Shown here piece by piece: positions 1-6,159 of a DNA stretch of 6,162 nt. Positions within the stretch are counted from its first letter, which is position 1. Each line of letters starts with the position of its first letter. A program made the translations under genes and the position numbers. Under the pieces are notes generated by a model. That model had not been told where the DNA came from. It saw only the letters and a list, made by a program, of their open reading frames with translations, and searched no databases. The DNA is from Firmicutes bacterium UBA1535 (GTDB lineage Bacteria; Bacillota; Clostridia; Tissierellales; Sedimentibacteraceae), in NCBI GenBank assembly GCA_002323775.1, contig DCPV01000236.1:1-6162 (forward strand). Direction: 5' to 3'.

Positions 1-93
1 CATGATGAGCTTATAAGTTTATGCGGCGAATATGCAAAAATGTTTGAAATACAAGCACACTATTATCAAAAGGAGGTAGTACAAGATGTTTAA
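1..93 (+). CDS. C-terminal end of an ABC transporter ATPase/permease subunit (5' partial)
   Basis: Frame 1 is open from the window edge to a TAA at 91-93 and gives 30 residues beginning HDELISLCGEYAKMF. The opening HDEL is the usual end of an ABC exporter nucleotide-binding domain, where a G-S/T-H-x-E-L motif follows the switch histidine region. The tail aligns with the end of the next gene: both have HDEL, then YA, then an aromatic and QAxYY. This marks the two as paralogous subunits. The stop lies 8 bases inside the next gene (ATGTTTAA shared), and that gene's ribosome binding site sits within this one, so the two are translationally coupled. All catalytic motifs lie outside the window, so it cannot be told whether this subunit has a canonical or degenerate ATP site. 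Confidence 0.8.
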   Translation, partial: HDELISLCGEYAKMFEIQAHYYQKEVVQDV

Positions 94-1957
94 AAATCTA
101 TTAAATTCCTTATCCTTCCACAAGGTTGGATTAAAAACCTTGAAATTATTGCATAGGGCTGATTCCTCTGCTATACCTCTGTTTATATTAAACTCGATTT
201 TAAAATCTTTGTATCCTTATATAAATATTTTTTTATCTGCATATATTATAGATTCAATAATAGACAAAAATTTTAATCTGACGATTATTTTAACTATAAC
301 TTTGATTGCAGGAAATTTTGTATTTGGAATTATATCAGATGCTTTAAAGCAAATATGCTCCAACAAATCAACCAAGGTACATCAATATGTTCAGCTATTG
401 ATATGCAAGCATTCATTAGAGCTTGATTACGAAACTCTTGAAATACCAAAAACCTTAGAATCTATACATTCTGCTAATTTTTCAATGCAGCATCAGGGAG
501 GATTTGGAAATTTAATAAATAATTACGGCTTATTGCTTGAGTCAATTATATCTATACTTACAGGAATAATTATGGTTTTTAGCTTATGCTTAAGTATTCC
601 AAACAGCGAAAGTACATTTTTAAACATTGCAGGTTCTATTCCCGTATCATTTATCATATTGCTTGCTTTTTTCCTTATAAATGCCAATACAAATATTTCT
701 TTAGCTAAACACCTTAACAAAAAACAATTAGTTATATTTGAAAAGCAAATGAAAACTGAAAAACGCTTTTCGTACTTTTTTAATCAAATAATCTTGAATT
801 TTTCAATGGGGACATTTATACGTATATTTGATATGAGTGCTTTAATAGAAAAGGAGGAGAAAGACCGCTTTTCATTTTCATCTGAAACCATATGGCCGGA
901 AATGTTTTCATTATTTAAAAAGAAGGAATATACCGAATCATTAATAGCAGGATTTTCAGTTTTCTTTGCATATACCTTTGTTATACTAAAGGTTTTAGCA
1001 AATGCAATAAGTATAGGAGCATTGACAAAATATATAGGATCTATTTCTCAACTCAATTCTGCTATCAGCAATTTCATAAGATATAATGGTGAGATTGGAC
1101 TACAATGTGATTATTTAAAATACTACAATGAATTTATGGAAATTAAAAATGAACGATATACCGGAACTATACCTATAGAAAAAAGAAATGACAATGTTTA
1201 TGAGATAGAGTTTCATGATGTATCCTTTAAATATCCGGGACAAGATGAAAAAGTTCTTGAACATGTATCCTGCAAGCTTATCCTAAAAAACAAAATGGCT
1301 GTTGTGGGTAGAAATGGTGCCGGCAAGACAACATTTATCAAGCTGTTATGCAGACTTTATGACCCTACAGAGGGCTATATAACTCTAAATGGTATTGATA
1401 TAAAAAAATATAACTACCTTGAATACTTAAGCCTTTTTGGAGTAGTTTTCCAAGATTTTAAACTATTTGCCTTCCCTCTTGAGCAAAATGTCGCTTCAAG
1501 CACAGCGGCTGATGTGGAGAAGGTTTGGAAATGTATTGAATTAGCAGGTATAAAGGATAGAGTCGAGAAAATGCCAGAAAAACTCAAAACTCCTTTATAC
1601 AAATATGACGAGGGCGGAGTTGAAATAAGCGGCGGGGAAGCTCAAAAAATTGCTATTGCAAGAGCCTTATACAAAAATGCGCCATTTGTCATACTTGATG
1701 AGCCTACTGCTGCACTTGACCCGATTAGCGAATATGAAATATATTCAAAATTCAATGAGCTTGTCAAGGATAAAACCAGCATCTATATATCACATAGAAT
1801 GAGTAGCTGTAGGTTCTGTGATGATATAATCGTATTTGATAAAGGAAAAATAATTCAAAGAGGCAGCCATGATGAGCTTATGCAAAATGAAAATATGTTA
1901 TATGCAAATTTATGGAACGCTCAGGCACAATATTATGTAGCAAATGTTAACTCTTAG
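86..1957 (+). CDS. ABC exporter subunit, fused permease and ATPase
   Basis: This is a 623-residue half-transporter of the exporter type, expected in the cytoplasmic membrane and working as a dimer with the upstream subunit. The first 340 or so residues hold about six hydrophobic segments (roughly 30-55, 64-86, 152-175, 183-203, 288-308 and 310-332). The ATPase domain follows with a complete motif set: A-loop Tyr383, Walker A GRNGAGKT at 408-415 (Lys414), Q-loop Gln456, signature ISGGE at 514-518, Walker B ending VILDE with Asp538 and catalytic Glu539, D-loop Asp545 and switch His570. The signature has Ile and Glu in place of the usual LSGGQ ends, a common variation. The start is supported by AAAAGGAGGT at 68-77, about 8 bases upstream. 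The substrate cannot be read from the sequence; clostridial pairs of this type are often generic peptide or drug exporters. No peptidase domain is present. Confidence 0.9.
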   Translation: MFKNLLNSLSFHKVGLKTLKLLHRADSSAIPLFILNSILKSLYPYINIFLSAYIIDSIIDKNFNLTIILTITLIAGNFVFGIISDALKQICSNKSTKVHQYVQLLICKHSLELDYETLEIPKTLESIHSANFSMQHQGGFGNLINNYGLLLESIISILTGIIMVFSLCLSIPNSESTFLNIAGSIPVSFIILLAFFLINANTNISLAKHLNKKQLVIFEKQMKTEKRFSYFFNQIILNFSMGTFIRIFDMSALIEKEEKDRFSFSSETIWPEMFSLFKKKEYTESLIAGFSVFFAYTFVILKVLANAISIGALTKYIGSISQLNSAISNFIRYNGEIGLQCDYLKYYNEFMEIKNERYTGTIPIEKRNDNVYEIEFHDVSFKYPGQDEKVLEHVSCKLILKNKMAVVGRNGAGKTTFIKLLCRLYDPTEGYITLNGIDIKKYNYLEYLSLFGVVFQDFKLFAFPLEQNVASSTAADVEKVWKCIELAGIKDRVEKMPEKLKTPLYKYDEGGVEISGGEAQKIAIARALYKNAPFVILDEPTAALDPISEYEIYSKFNELVKDKTSIYISHRMSSCRFCDDIIVFDKGKIIQRGSHDELMQNENMLYANLWNAQAQYYVANVNS

Positions 1958-1988
1958 AATTAACATATAAATATTAATATAAATAATC

Positions 1989-2044
1989 AGTCAATGTTTT
2001 TTTGTAAATTTCTGCATTTTTATAACAAAATATTGACTTTTTTT
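1989..2044 (+). terminator. Candidate intrinsic terminator after the ABC exporter genes
   Basis: AGTCAATGTTTT (1989-2000) pairs with AAAATATTGACT (2027-2038) along all 12 positions, with one G-U wobble. The 3' arm runs straight into seven T residues (2038-2044). The position, 31 bases after the exporter stop, fits a terminator. Weak points are the AT-rich stem and the long loop of about 26 bases, so it may be inefficient or may serve another regulatory role. Confidence 0.5.
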
Positions 2045-2061
2045 GTCATATATAGTAATCT
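2033..2061 (+). promoter_or_regulatory. Candidate sigma-A promoter for the V4R-GGDEF-SLH operon
   Basis: TTGACT (2033-2038, five of six matches to the -35 consensus) is followed after 17 bases by TAATCT (2056-2061). The -10 match is weak, with three of six positions, but the spacing is ideal and the location is right, about 50 bases before the V4R start. The -35 box is part of the 3' arm of the preceding hairpin. The region is AT-rich, so other -10 choices are possible. Confidence 0.4.
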
Positions 2062-2062
2062 A

Positions 2063-2090
2063 GTATTTATAGAATTGTATTTATAGATTT
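2063..2090 (+). repeat. 14-bp tandem repeat in the operon leader
   Basis: GTATTTATAGAATT (2063-2076) is followed directly by GTATTTATAGATTT (2077-2090). The two copies match at 13 of 14 positions, and the first 11 bases are identical. The repeat sits just downstream of the candidate -10 box and just upstream of the ribosome binding site, where a direct-repeat operator would act. Chance duplication in AT-rich DNA is also possible. Confidence 0.6.
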
Positions 2091-2095
2091 TAAAG

Positions 2096-2101
2096 AAAGG
2101 A
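2096..2101 (+). promoter_or_regulatory. Ribosome binding site that decides the V4R start
   Basis: AAAGGA lies 2 bases before an in-frame GTG at 2104 and 11 bases before the ATG at 2113. Two bases is too close for initiation, so the ATG at 2113 is preferred even though the reading frame is open from the GTG. Confidence 0.6.
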
Positions 2102-2112
2102 TAGTGTTTACA

Positions 2113-2655
2113 ATGTCTGAATTACCTAAAATGAATTTCAGCAAATATAAATTCTCATGGGAGCCTGTAGGGAATATTGATGAAGGCAGAAAAAATTTGG
2201 GACATTATATGCCTGTTTTTGCATACAGACTTTTTGAGTTTGCAATAAGAACAGAGCTTACTAATCAATATGGGAAAATAAAGGCAGCCGAAATTCTTCG
2301 TAATGCTGGAAAAATATCTGGTATTGAATTAGCAAACAACGTTCTTAACATAAATCTGCCTATAAATGAATTCTTATCGCATTTACGTGATGTTTTAGAA
2401 AAAAATCGCATCGGTATATTAAGAATTGAAGAATTCAACCAATCCACTGGTGATATAAGACTTACTATAGCAGAGGATTTAGACTGTTCAGGGCTTCCTG
2501 TAACGGGTGAAACTGTATGTAGCTATGACGAAGGATTTTTAGCTGGTATATTAGAAGTATATACAAAAAAAGAATATCATGTAGAGGAAATTGACTGCTG
2601 GGCGACAGGTGCCAGAGTATGCCGGTTTGAAGGATATGTAAAGAACCAAAACTGA
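2113..2655 (+). CDS. Stand-alone V4R (4-vinyl reductase) domain protein, probable small-molecule sensor
   Basis: This 180-residue soluble protein consists almost entirely of a V4R/XylR_N-like ligand-binding fold. The N-terminal half has the helical pattern of the family (GHYMPVFAYRLFEFA, then GK.SG.ELA). The C-terminal half carries the diagnostic CSYDEGFLAGILE stretch from residue 136 and a Cys-rich ending. Cys136, Glu159, Cys162 and Cys170 have the spacing C-x22-E-x2-C-x7-C. As I recall it, this is the spacing of the zinc ligands in the phenol sensor MopR (Cys155, Glu178, Cys181, Cys189). An extra Cys125 lies just before it. In XylR/DmpR-type regulators this domain binds aromatics and drives an attached ATPase domain. 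Here there is no output domain, and the next gene, 10 bases away, is a diguanylate cyclase, which suggests a sensor acting in trans. A BchJ-like reductase role is not supported by context. Family is confident; ligand unknown. Confidence 0.88.
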   Translation: MSELPKMNFSKYKFSWEPVGNIDEGRKNLGHYMPVFAYRLFEFAIRTELTNQYGKIKAAEILRNAGKISGIELANNVLNINLPINEFLSHLRDVLEKNRIGILRIEEFNQSTGDIRLTIAEDLDCSGLPVTGETVCSYDEGFLAGILEVYTKKEYHVEEIDCWATGARVCRFEGYVKNQN

Positions 2656-2658
2656 GGA
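2654..2658 (+). promoter_or_regulatory. Ribosome binding site overlapping the V4R stop codon
   Basis: GAGGA begins inside the TGA stop of the V4R gene and lies 7 bases before the ATG of the cyclase. Ribosomes finishing the V4R gene would therefore sit at the start site of the cyclase, which suggests translational coupling and linked expression. Confidence 0.7.
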
Positions 2659-2665
2659 ATAATAC

Positions 2666-3517
2666 ATGGAAAAATACATCATAGACTTGCTTAATAAACA
2701 AATACAAGACATAAGTTTAAACAAACCATTAAAAACATCTGACAAATTAGATAGTACCTCAGAAGAAATTAACAATCTTCAGGATTCTATTTATTATCTT
2801 TCAATGTGCCTTTTAGAGTCGAATAGATTTTTAAGTGAGCTTAGTCAAGGTAATTTAGATGCTGTTCCGCCTAGTAGGAATAATTTTCTATCAGGATATT
2901 TAAAGGAGCTGCACGCTGTTATGAGCCACATAGCTTGGCAAGCTGAGCAGGTTGCCAGTGGTGATTATAGCCAAAAAATGAAATTCATGGGGAAATTATC
3001 AGACTCATTTAATATAATGATACAGCAATTGCGAGAAAGAAGGGCAGTCTTAGAGGAAAAATCATACACTGATGAACTTACCGGAATATACAACAGAAGA
3101 TATTGCAAGGATTATGTAAATAAATTGCTTGCAAGCCACGAAGATTTTTCATTTGCCATGATAGATATTGACCAGCTAAAAAAGGTAAATGATAGATTTG
3201 GGCATTGTACAGGCGATGAATACATTAATTTGGTAGCGAAAACTGTAAAGGATACTATCAAAGCAAGTGACATTTTTTGCCGAGTAGCAGGAGATGAGTT
3301 TGTTATTATATTTAAAAATCGTGGTGACAAATCATCAAAAGAAAAAATGAAGAAAATTAGGCATAAGCTGCTTGAGATAAAAAAAGATTACACTCTTTCA
3401 ATCAGTTATGGTATAATATATGTGCCTACAGAAACAAGTCTCAATACAGAGGAAATCTTTGAATTGAGTGATGTAAAAATGTATGAATTTAAAAATAAAC
3501 ATAGAAAATTTATTTAG
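2666..3517 (+). CDS. Soluble diguanylate cyclase with HAMP-like linker and GGDEF domain
   Basis: This 283-residue protein is predicted to make c-di-GMP from two GTP in the cytoplasm; no membrane segment or signal peptide is seen. Residues 1-45 are polar and helical. Residues about 46-125 hold two HAMP-like segments, one around GNLDAVPPSRNN (from Gly62) and one around SGDYSQKMKFMGKLSDSFN (Gly99-Asp100), a linker module I recognise from many bacterial signalling proteins. The GGDEF domain begins at DELTG (136-140). It keeps Asp167 for metal, Asn175 and Asp184 for guanine (spacing 8 and 9, as in PleD), and the active-site loop AGDEF at 208-212. Ala replacing the first Gly is usually compatible with activity. 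The inhibitory I-site, normally RxxD, reads KASD at 199-202, so product inhibition may be reduced. It ends with the family-typical SDVKMYEFKNK stretch, so it is not truncated. The V4R protein is the likely input partner. Confidence 0.92.
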   Translation: MEKYIIDLLNKQIQDISLNKPLKTSDKLDSTSEEINNLQDSIYYLSMCLLESNRFLSELSQGNLDAVPPSRNNFLSGYLKELHAVMSHIAWQAEQVASGDYSQKMKFMGKLSDSFNIMIQQLRERRAVLEEKSYTDELTGIYNRRYCKDYVNKLLASHEDFSFAMIDIDQLKKVNDRFGHCTGDEYINLVAKTVKDTIKASDIFCRVAGDEFVIIFKNRGDKSSKEKMKKIRHKLLEIKKDYTLSISYGIIYVPTETSLNTEEIFELSDVKMYEFKNKHRKFI

Positions 3518-3519
3518 AT

Positions 3520-3525
3520 GGAGGA
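3520..3525 (+). promoter_or_regulatory. Ribosome binding site that decides the SLH protein start
   Basis: GGAGGA lies 4 bases before the ATG at 3530. An earlier in-frame ATG at 3518 overlaps this site by one base and has no ribosome binding site of its own, so translation should begin at 3530. The site follows the cyclase stop (3515-3517) by only two bases. Confidence 0.8.
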
Positions 3526-3529
3526 ATTT

Positions 3530-5413
3530 ATGAAAATGAACAAATTATATAGGATTGTCTCACTTAGCTTGCTGCTGTGCTTTGTATTTATTGGGACTGT
3601 TAATGCAGTTACATTTAAGGACTTACCAAATGACTGGTCTAAGGATTTTATAACAAGAGCGGCCGAGCTTGGTTTTGTAAATGGATTTGATGATGGAACA
3701 TTCGGACCTGATAAAAACGTAACAAGATTGCAGTCTATGCTTATGCTATCAAGATTACATAAAATAGATACAGATTTGGAAAAACAGATTGAAAATAAAT
3801 ATTCCCCATTTTTAAGCGATTTAATGGGTGGAAAAAATGATTGGGCATACAGCGAATTATCAAAGGCTATTGCTTTAAATATCGTTACAGAAAATGTAAC
3901 TAAAAACTTATATACAAACAAAACTCTAGAAATATCTGCGACAAGGGAAGATATAGCAGTATTTATAGTAAAAGCTATGTGTTTGCAAAAAGAGGTTGAT
4001 GAATTAAAGGATAAGCTGTATTCATTGCCATTTGGCGATTCAAACCAAATAAATTCAGACTATAGACCTTATGTTTATATAGCCTATGAAAAGGGCATAA
4101 TTTCTGGAGATTCTAATAAGGACTTCAATCCAAGAAACCCTATTAAAAGAAAAGAATTAGCTAAAATGGTTTGTTTAGCATATGATTACATAAAAAATAA
4201 TAATATTAAACCAGAATTCGGACAATTTGAACAATTTTCAACATTTAAAGGTACTATTGAAAAAATAACTATTGGTGCTATAGAATCATATTTAGAAATT
4301 AAGCCTAATAGTGGTGATGCAACTCAAATGGTAAGAGTTATTAATGAAGGCACTGTCATAAAAATTAATAAAACAATTTCAAAGCTATCAAAACTTGAAA
4401 AAGGTATGGCAATCGAGTGTACTATAAATTTAAAGGATAGCATTGCTAAAGAAATAGTTGTGGATACTACTGTTACATCTATAGAAGGTACAATAAAATA
4501 CGTTGCTTTCACTCCGCCTATGAAGCTTACAATAACTAATAAAAACGGAGAAGATCAACAATTTAATATTAGTGATAATGTCATAGTAACTGTTGACGAA
4601 AAAAATATAGAGTTTAAAAATCTGAAAAAAGATGACCGTGTAAGTATAAGATTGGTAGATAATGTTGTAACTCAAATAAATTCACTAAGCAGATTGCAAG
4701 TTAAAAGTGGTAAAATTAAAAATATAGAATATGCTATTCCTATAAAATTAACACTTGAGGATAGTGAAGGTAAAGTTTATACATATACTTACGTAGAGGA
4801 GCCTTATGTTACAAGAAATTCTGTTGCTACTAGCTTTGACCAGCTAAGAGTTGGTGATGAAGCTACTATAAAAACTGAGTATGATAAGCTGACTGCAATA
4901 GATGCAAAATCAGTAGTCAGTTCAGCTGATATTATAGCTACTGTAAAAGAAATTACAATAGGTGCAAGCAATCGTATTAAGCTTGAGGGCAATGATGGTG
5001 AAATAAAAGAATATAAGCTTAGCAAAACTGCCAGAATTACTGTTCTTAATGCTAGCTCGAGCATATATGACCTAAGGGTTGGATATGCGGTAAAAGTAAA
5101 TCTTGATGGCTCAGAGATAGTATCTATGGAAGTAGCCGGAACAGGAAAATCACTTGAACAGACTGGTAAGATTGTATATGTATACAATGCAAGCAATTTA
5201 AGTATGGAGAAGAATGTAATAATTCTTCAAATAAAAAACAGTCTTAATGAAAATGAAATTATTTATTTGAAATTAAATCCTGATACAGTCATAATGACTC
5301 TTATGGGAACTAAGCTAAGAATTGCTGACTTAAAACCAGATATGGATGTTTTATGCTTAGGCTCTTATAGCAACGGAGGAACATTCGACACCTTAAGCAT
5401 TATAATAAAATAA
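3530..5413 (+). CDS. Secreted S-layer homology domain protein with beta-rich repeats
   Basis: This 627-residue exported protein is likely held on the cell wall. Residues 1-26 form a signal peptide: lysines near the N-terminus, a hydrophobic core SLSLLLCFVFIG, and a cleavage site after VNA. Three SLH domains follow at about 27-75, 91-150 and 166-221. Each has the aromatic/acidic opening, a GF/GI-type glycine turn or equivalent, and a TRAE-like motif reduced to VTRLQ, ATRED and IKRKE, with the Arg kept in all three. SLH triplets bind secondary cell wall polymer. From residue 239 to the end are about five diverged repeats of 75-85 residues, starting near 239, 316, 390, 465 and 541. Each follows a G-x-I/V-x-x-I, strand, D/G turn, L-x-x-L-x-x-G-D pattern that suggests small beta-barrels. 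No enzyme motif, sortase signal or membrane anchor is seen. Its place 12 bases after a cyclase gene suggests a link to surface or biofilm behaviour, which is inference. Confidence 0.87.
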   Translation: MKMNKLYRIVSLSLLLCFVFIGTVNAVTFKDLPNDWSKDFITRAAELGFVNGFDDGTFGPDKNVTRLQSMLMLSRLHKIDTDLEKQIENKYSPFLSDLMGGKNDWAYSELSKAIALNIVTENVTKNLYTNKTLEISATREDIAVFIVKAMCLQKEVDELKDKLYSLPFGDSNQINSDYRPYVYIAYEKGIISGDSNKDFNPRNPIKRKELAKMVCLAYDYIKNNNIKPEFGQFEQFSTFKGTIEKITIGAIESYLEIKPNSGDATQMVRVINEGTVIKINKTISKLSKLEKGMAIECTINLKDSIAKEIVVDTTVTSIEGTIKYVAFTPPMKLTITNKNGEDQQFNISDNVIVTVDEKNIEFKNLKKDDRVSIRLVDNVVTQINSLSRLQVKSGKIKNIEYAIPIKLTLEDSEGKVYTYTYVEEPYVTRNSVATSFDQLRVGDEATIKTEYDKLTAIDAKSVVSSADIIATVKEITIGASNRIKLEGNDGEIKEYKLSKTARITVLNASSSIYDLRVGYAVKVNLDGSEIVSMEVAGTGKSLEQTGKIVYVYNASNLSMEKNVIILQIKNSLNENEIIYLKLNPDTVIMTLMGTKLRIADLKPDMDVLCLGSYSNGGTFDTLSIIIK

Positions 5414-5438
5414 TATCTATGCTTCTATTATAAAATTA

Positions 5439-5487
5439 AAACTTCGTAAATTTTCTAAATTAGGATTTTTACGAAGTTTGTTTTTTT
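5439..5487 (+). terminator. Intrinsic terminator after the SLH gene
   Basis: AAACTTCGTAAA (5439-5450) and TTTACGAAGTTT (5468-5479) form a perfect 12-bp stem with a 17-base loop, followed by G and seven T residues. It lies 25 bases after the SLH stop. On the minus strand the stem is followed by TTTTAATTTTAT, so it could also back up termination of the convergent ATPase gene. Confidence 0.85.
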
Positions 5488-5510
5488 ACTGTAATTATAA
5501 TTTATAAAAG

Positions 5511-5544
5511 AATAAGCTCCAATTCTAATAGAAATTGAGCTTAT
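5511..5544 (-). terminator. Hairpin terminator after the V-type ATPase subunit D gene
   Basis: Read on the minus strand, ATAAGCTCAATT pairs with AATTGGAGCTTAT through 12 base pairs with one bulged base and an 8-base loop, then TCTTTTATAAA. It begins 9 bases after the stop of the ATPase gene. The T-run is broken by C and A residues. On the plus strand the same hairpin is followed by a T-rich stretch (from 5545), so it may act in both directions. Confidence 0.65.
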
Positions 5545-5553
5545 ATTTATTTT

Positions 5554-6159
5554 TTATTTCTTCAATTTTTTAAGTCTGAAAAAATCTTCTCTTTCTTTTT
5601 CTTCCAATACCTCTTGAATGTATTTCACTTGCTCAGTATATTTTGGAATTTGAATGTGCTGTAAGGCATTGGTTCTTTTCTTGGTTTTTTGTATTTCCTT
5701 TGCTAGCTTAAATATTGAATTTTCAATTTCTGCTAGCTCATATATCTTATATTTTACTTCATTAAAATTTTGCCTTGTCATATCCAAGGCTGAATTTGTG
5801 TAGTAAAATCCATATGTTGGCTGTATATCTTTTTTATTATACTTTATAGTTGGGATATCAACGCCCATAACGCTTTTTAAAAGAAGCTCAAAGGACTCAT
5901 CCTGTGGAACGCTGTACGATATATCCTCTACATCCTTGACACCCATTATCAGGTTTGCAACTTGCAGGGATTCATATGCTTTTTCAATAGTAGCATATAT
6001 CTTTCCTTGGATATCCTTTGATTTATTGACAAGTCCCATCATTTCCTTGATTAAAACATTTCTTTTTTTATCTAATAGCTCAAAGCCTTTTTTTGAAAGT
6101 TGTAAAGCTGATTTTGCTTTAATCAGGTTTGACTTTGTAGGTGCTACTAAAATAGCCAC
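5554..6159 (-). CDS. atpD: V-type ATP synthase/ATPase subunit D
   Basis: This 201-residue protein is the central rotor stalk subunit of the V/A-type ATPase, linking the A3B3 head to the membrane ring. The family hallmarks are clear: PTKSNL at residues 7-12 near the N-terminus, a long basic/helical N-terminal arm to about 75, a middle segment with GVDIPTIKY, and a C-terminal helix ending IPKYTEQVKYIQEVLEEKE, then REDFFRLKKLK. The N- and C-terminal helices form the antiparallel coiled coil of the shaft. Length is normal for the family. The apparent start is a GTG at 6159-6157, but the frame remains open to the window edge at 6162, so the true start and ribosome binding site could lie outside. 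In many clostridia subunit D is the last gene of the ATPase operon, which fits the hairpin right after it. Direction (proton or sodium) cannot be told from this subunit. Confidence 0.93.
   Translation of the reverse strand: MAILVAPTKSNLIKAKSALQLSKKGFELLDKKRNVLIKEMMGLVNKSKDIQGKIYATIEKAYESLQVANLIMGVKDVEDISYSVPQDESFELLLKSVMGVDIPTIKYNKKDIQPTYGFYYTNSALDMTRQNFNEVKYKIYELAEIENSIFKLAKEIQKTKKRTNALQHIQIPKYTEQVKYIQEVLEEKEREDFFRLKKLKK

Larger units (their letters stand above)
5414..5553. other. Convergent intergenic region with two hairpins
   Basis: These 140 bases separate the SLH gene from the convergent ATPase gene. They hold the two terminator hairpins described separately and AT-rich spacer. I see no small reading frame with a ribosome binding site, no promoter and no RNA gene here. 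Confidence 0.7.

Noticed and set aside
1944..1966. Perfect 7-bp inverted repeat ATGTTAA / TTAACAT spanning the exporter stop codon
   Set aside because: It is short and AT-only apart from one pair, with no T-run after it. A better terminator candidate lies downstream.
2104..2112. GTG start for the V4R gene, adding three residues
   Set aside because: The ribosome binding site would be only 2 bases away, while the ATG at 2113 has a workable distance.
1958..2112. Possible c-di-GMP riboswitch or other structured leader before the V4R gene
   Set aside because: Only one simple hairpin is visible. The conserved GC-rich core expected of a c-di-GMP aptamer is absent and the space after the promoter is too short.
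3514..3921. 135-codon open frame on the minus strand
   Set aside because: It lies opposite the signal peptide and SLH region of a well-supported gene, has no recognisable family, and its composition is explained by the AT-rich complement of the real frame.
4804..5196. 130-codon open frame on the minus strand
   Set aside because: It is opposite the beta-repeat region of the SLH gene and is a low-complexity hydrophobic/serine-rich translation with no family resemblance or supporting neighbours.
5414..5553. Possible small RNA gene in the convergent intergenic region
   Set aside because: Both hairpins are explained as terminators of the flanking genes and no promoter is evident.
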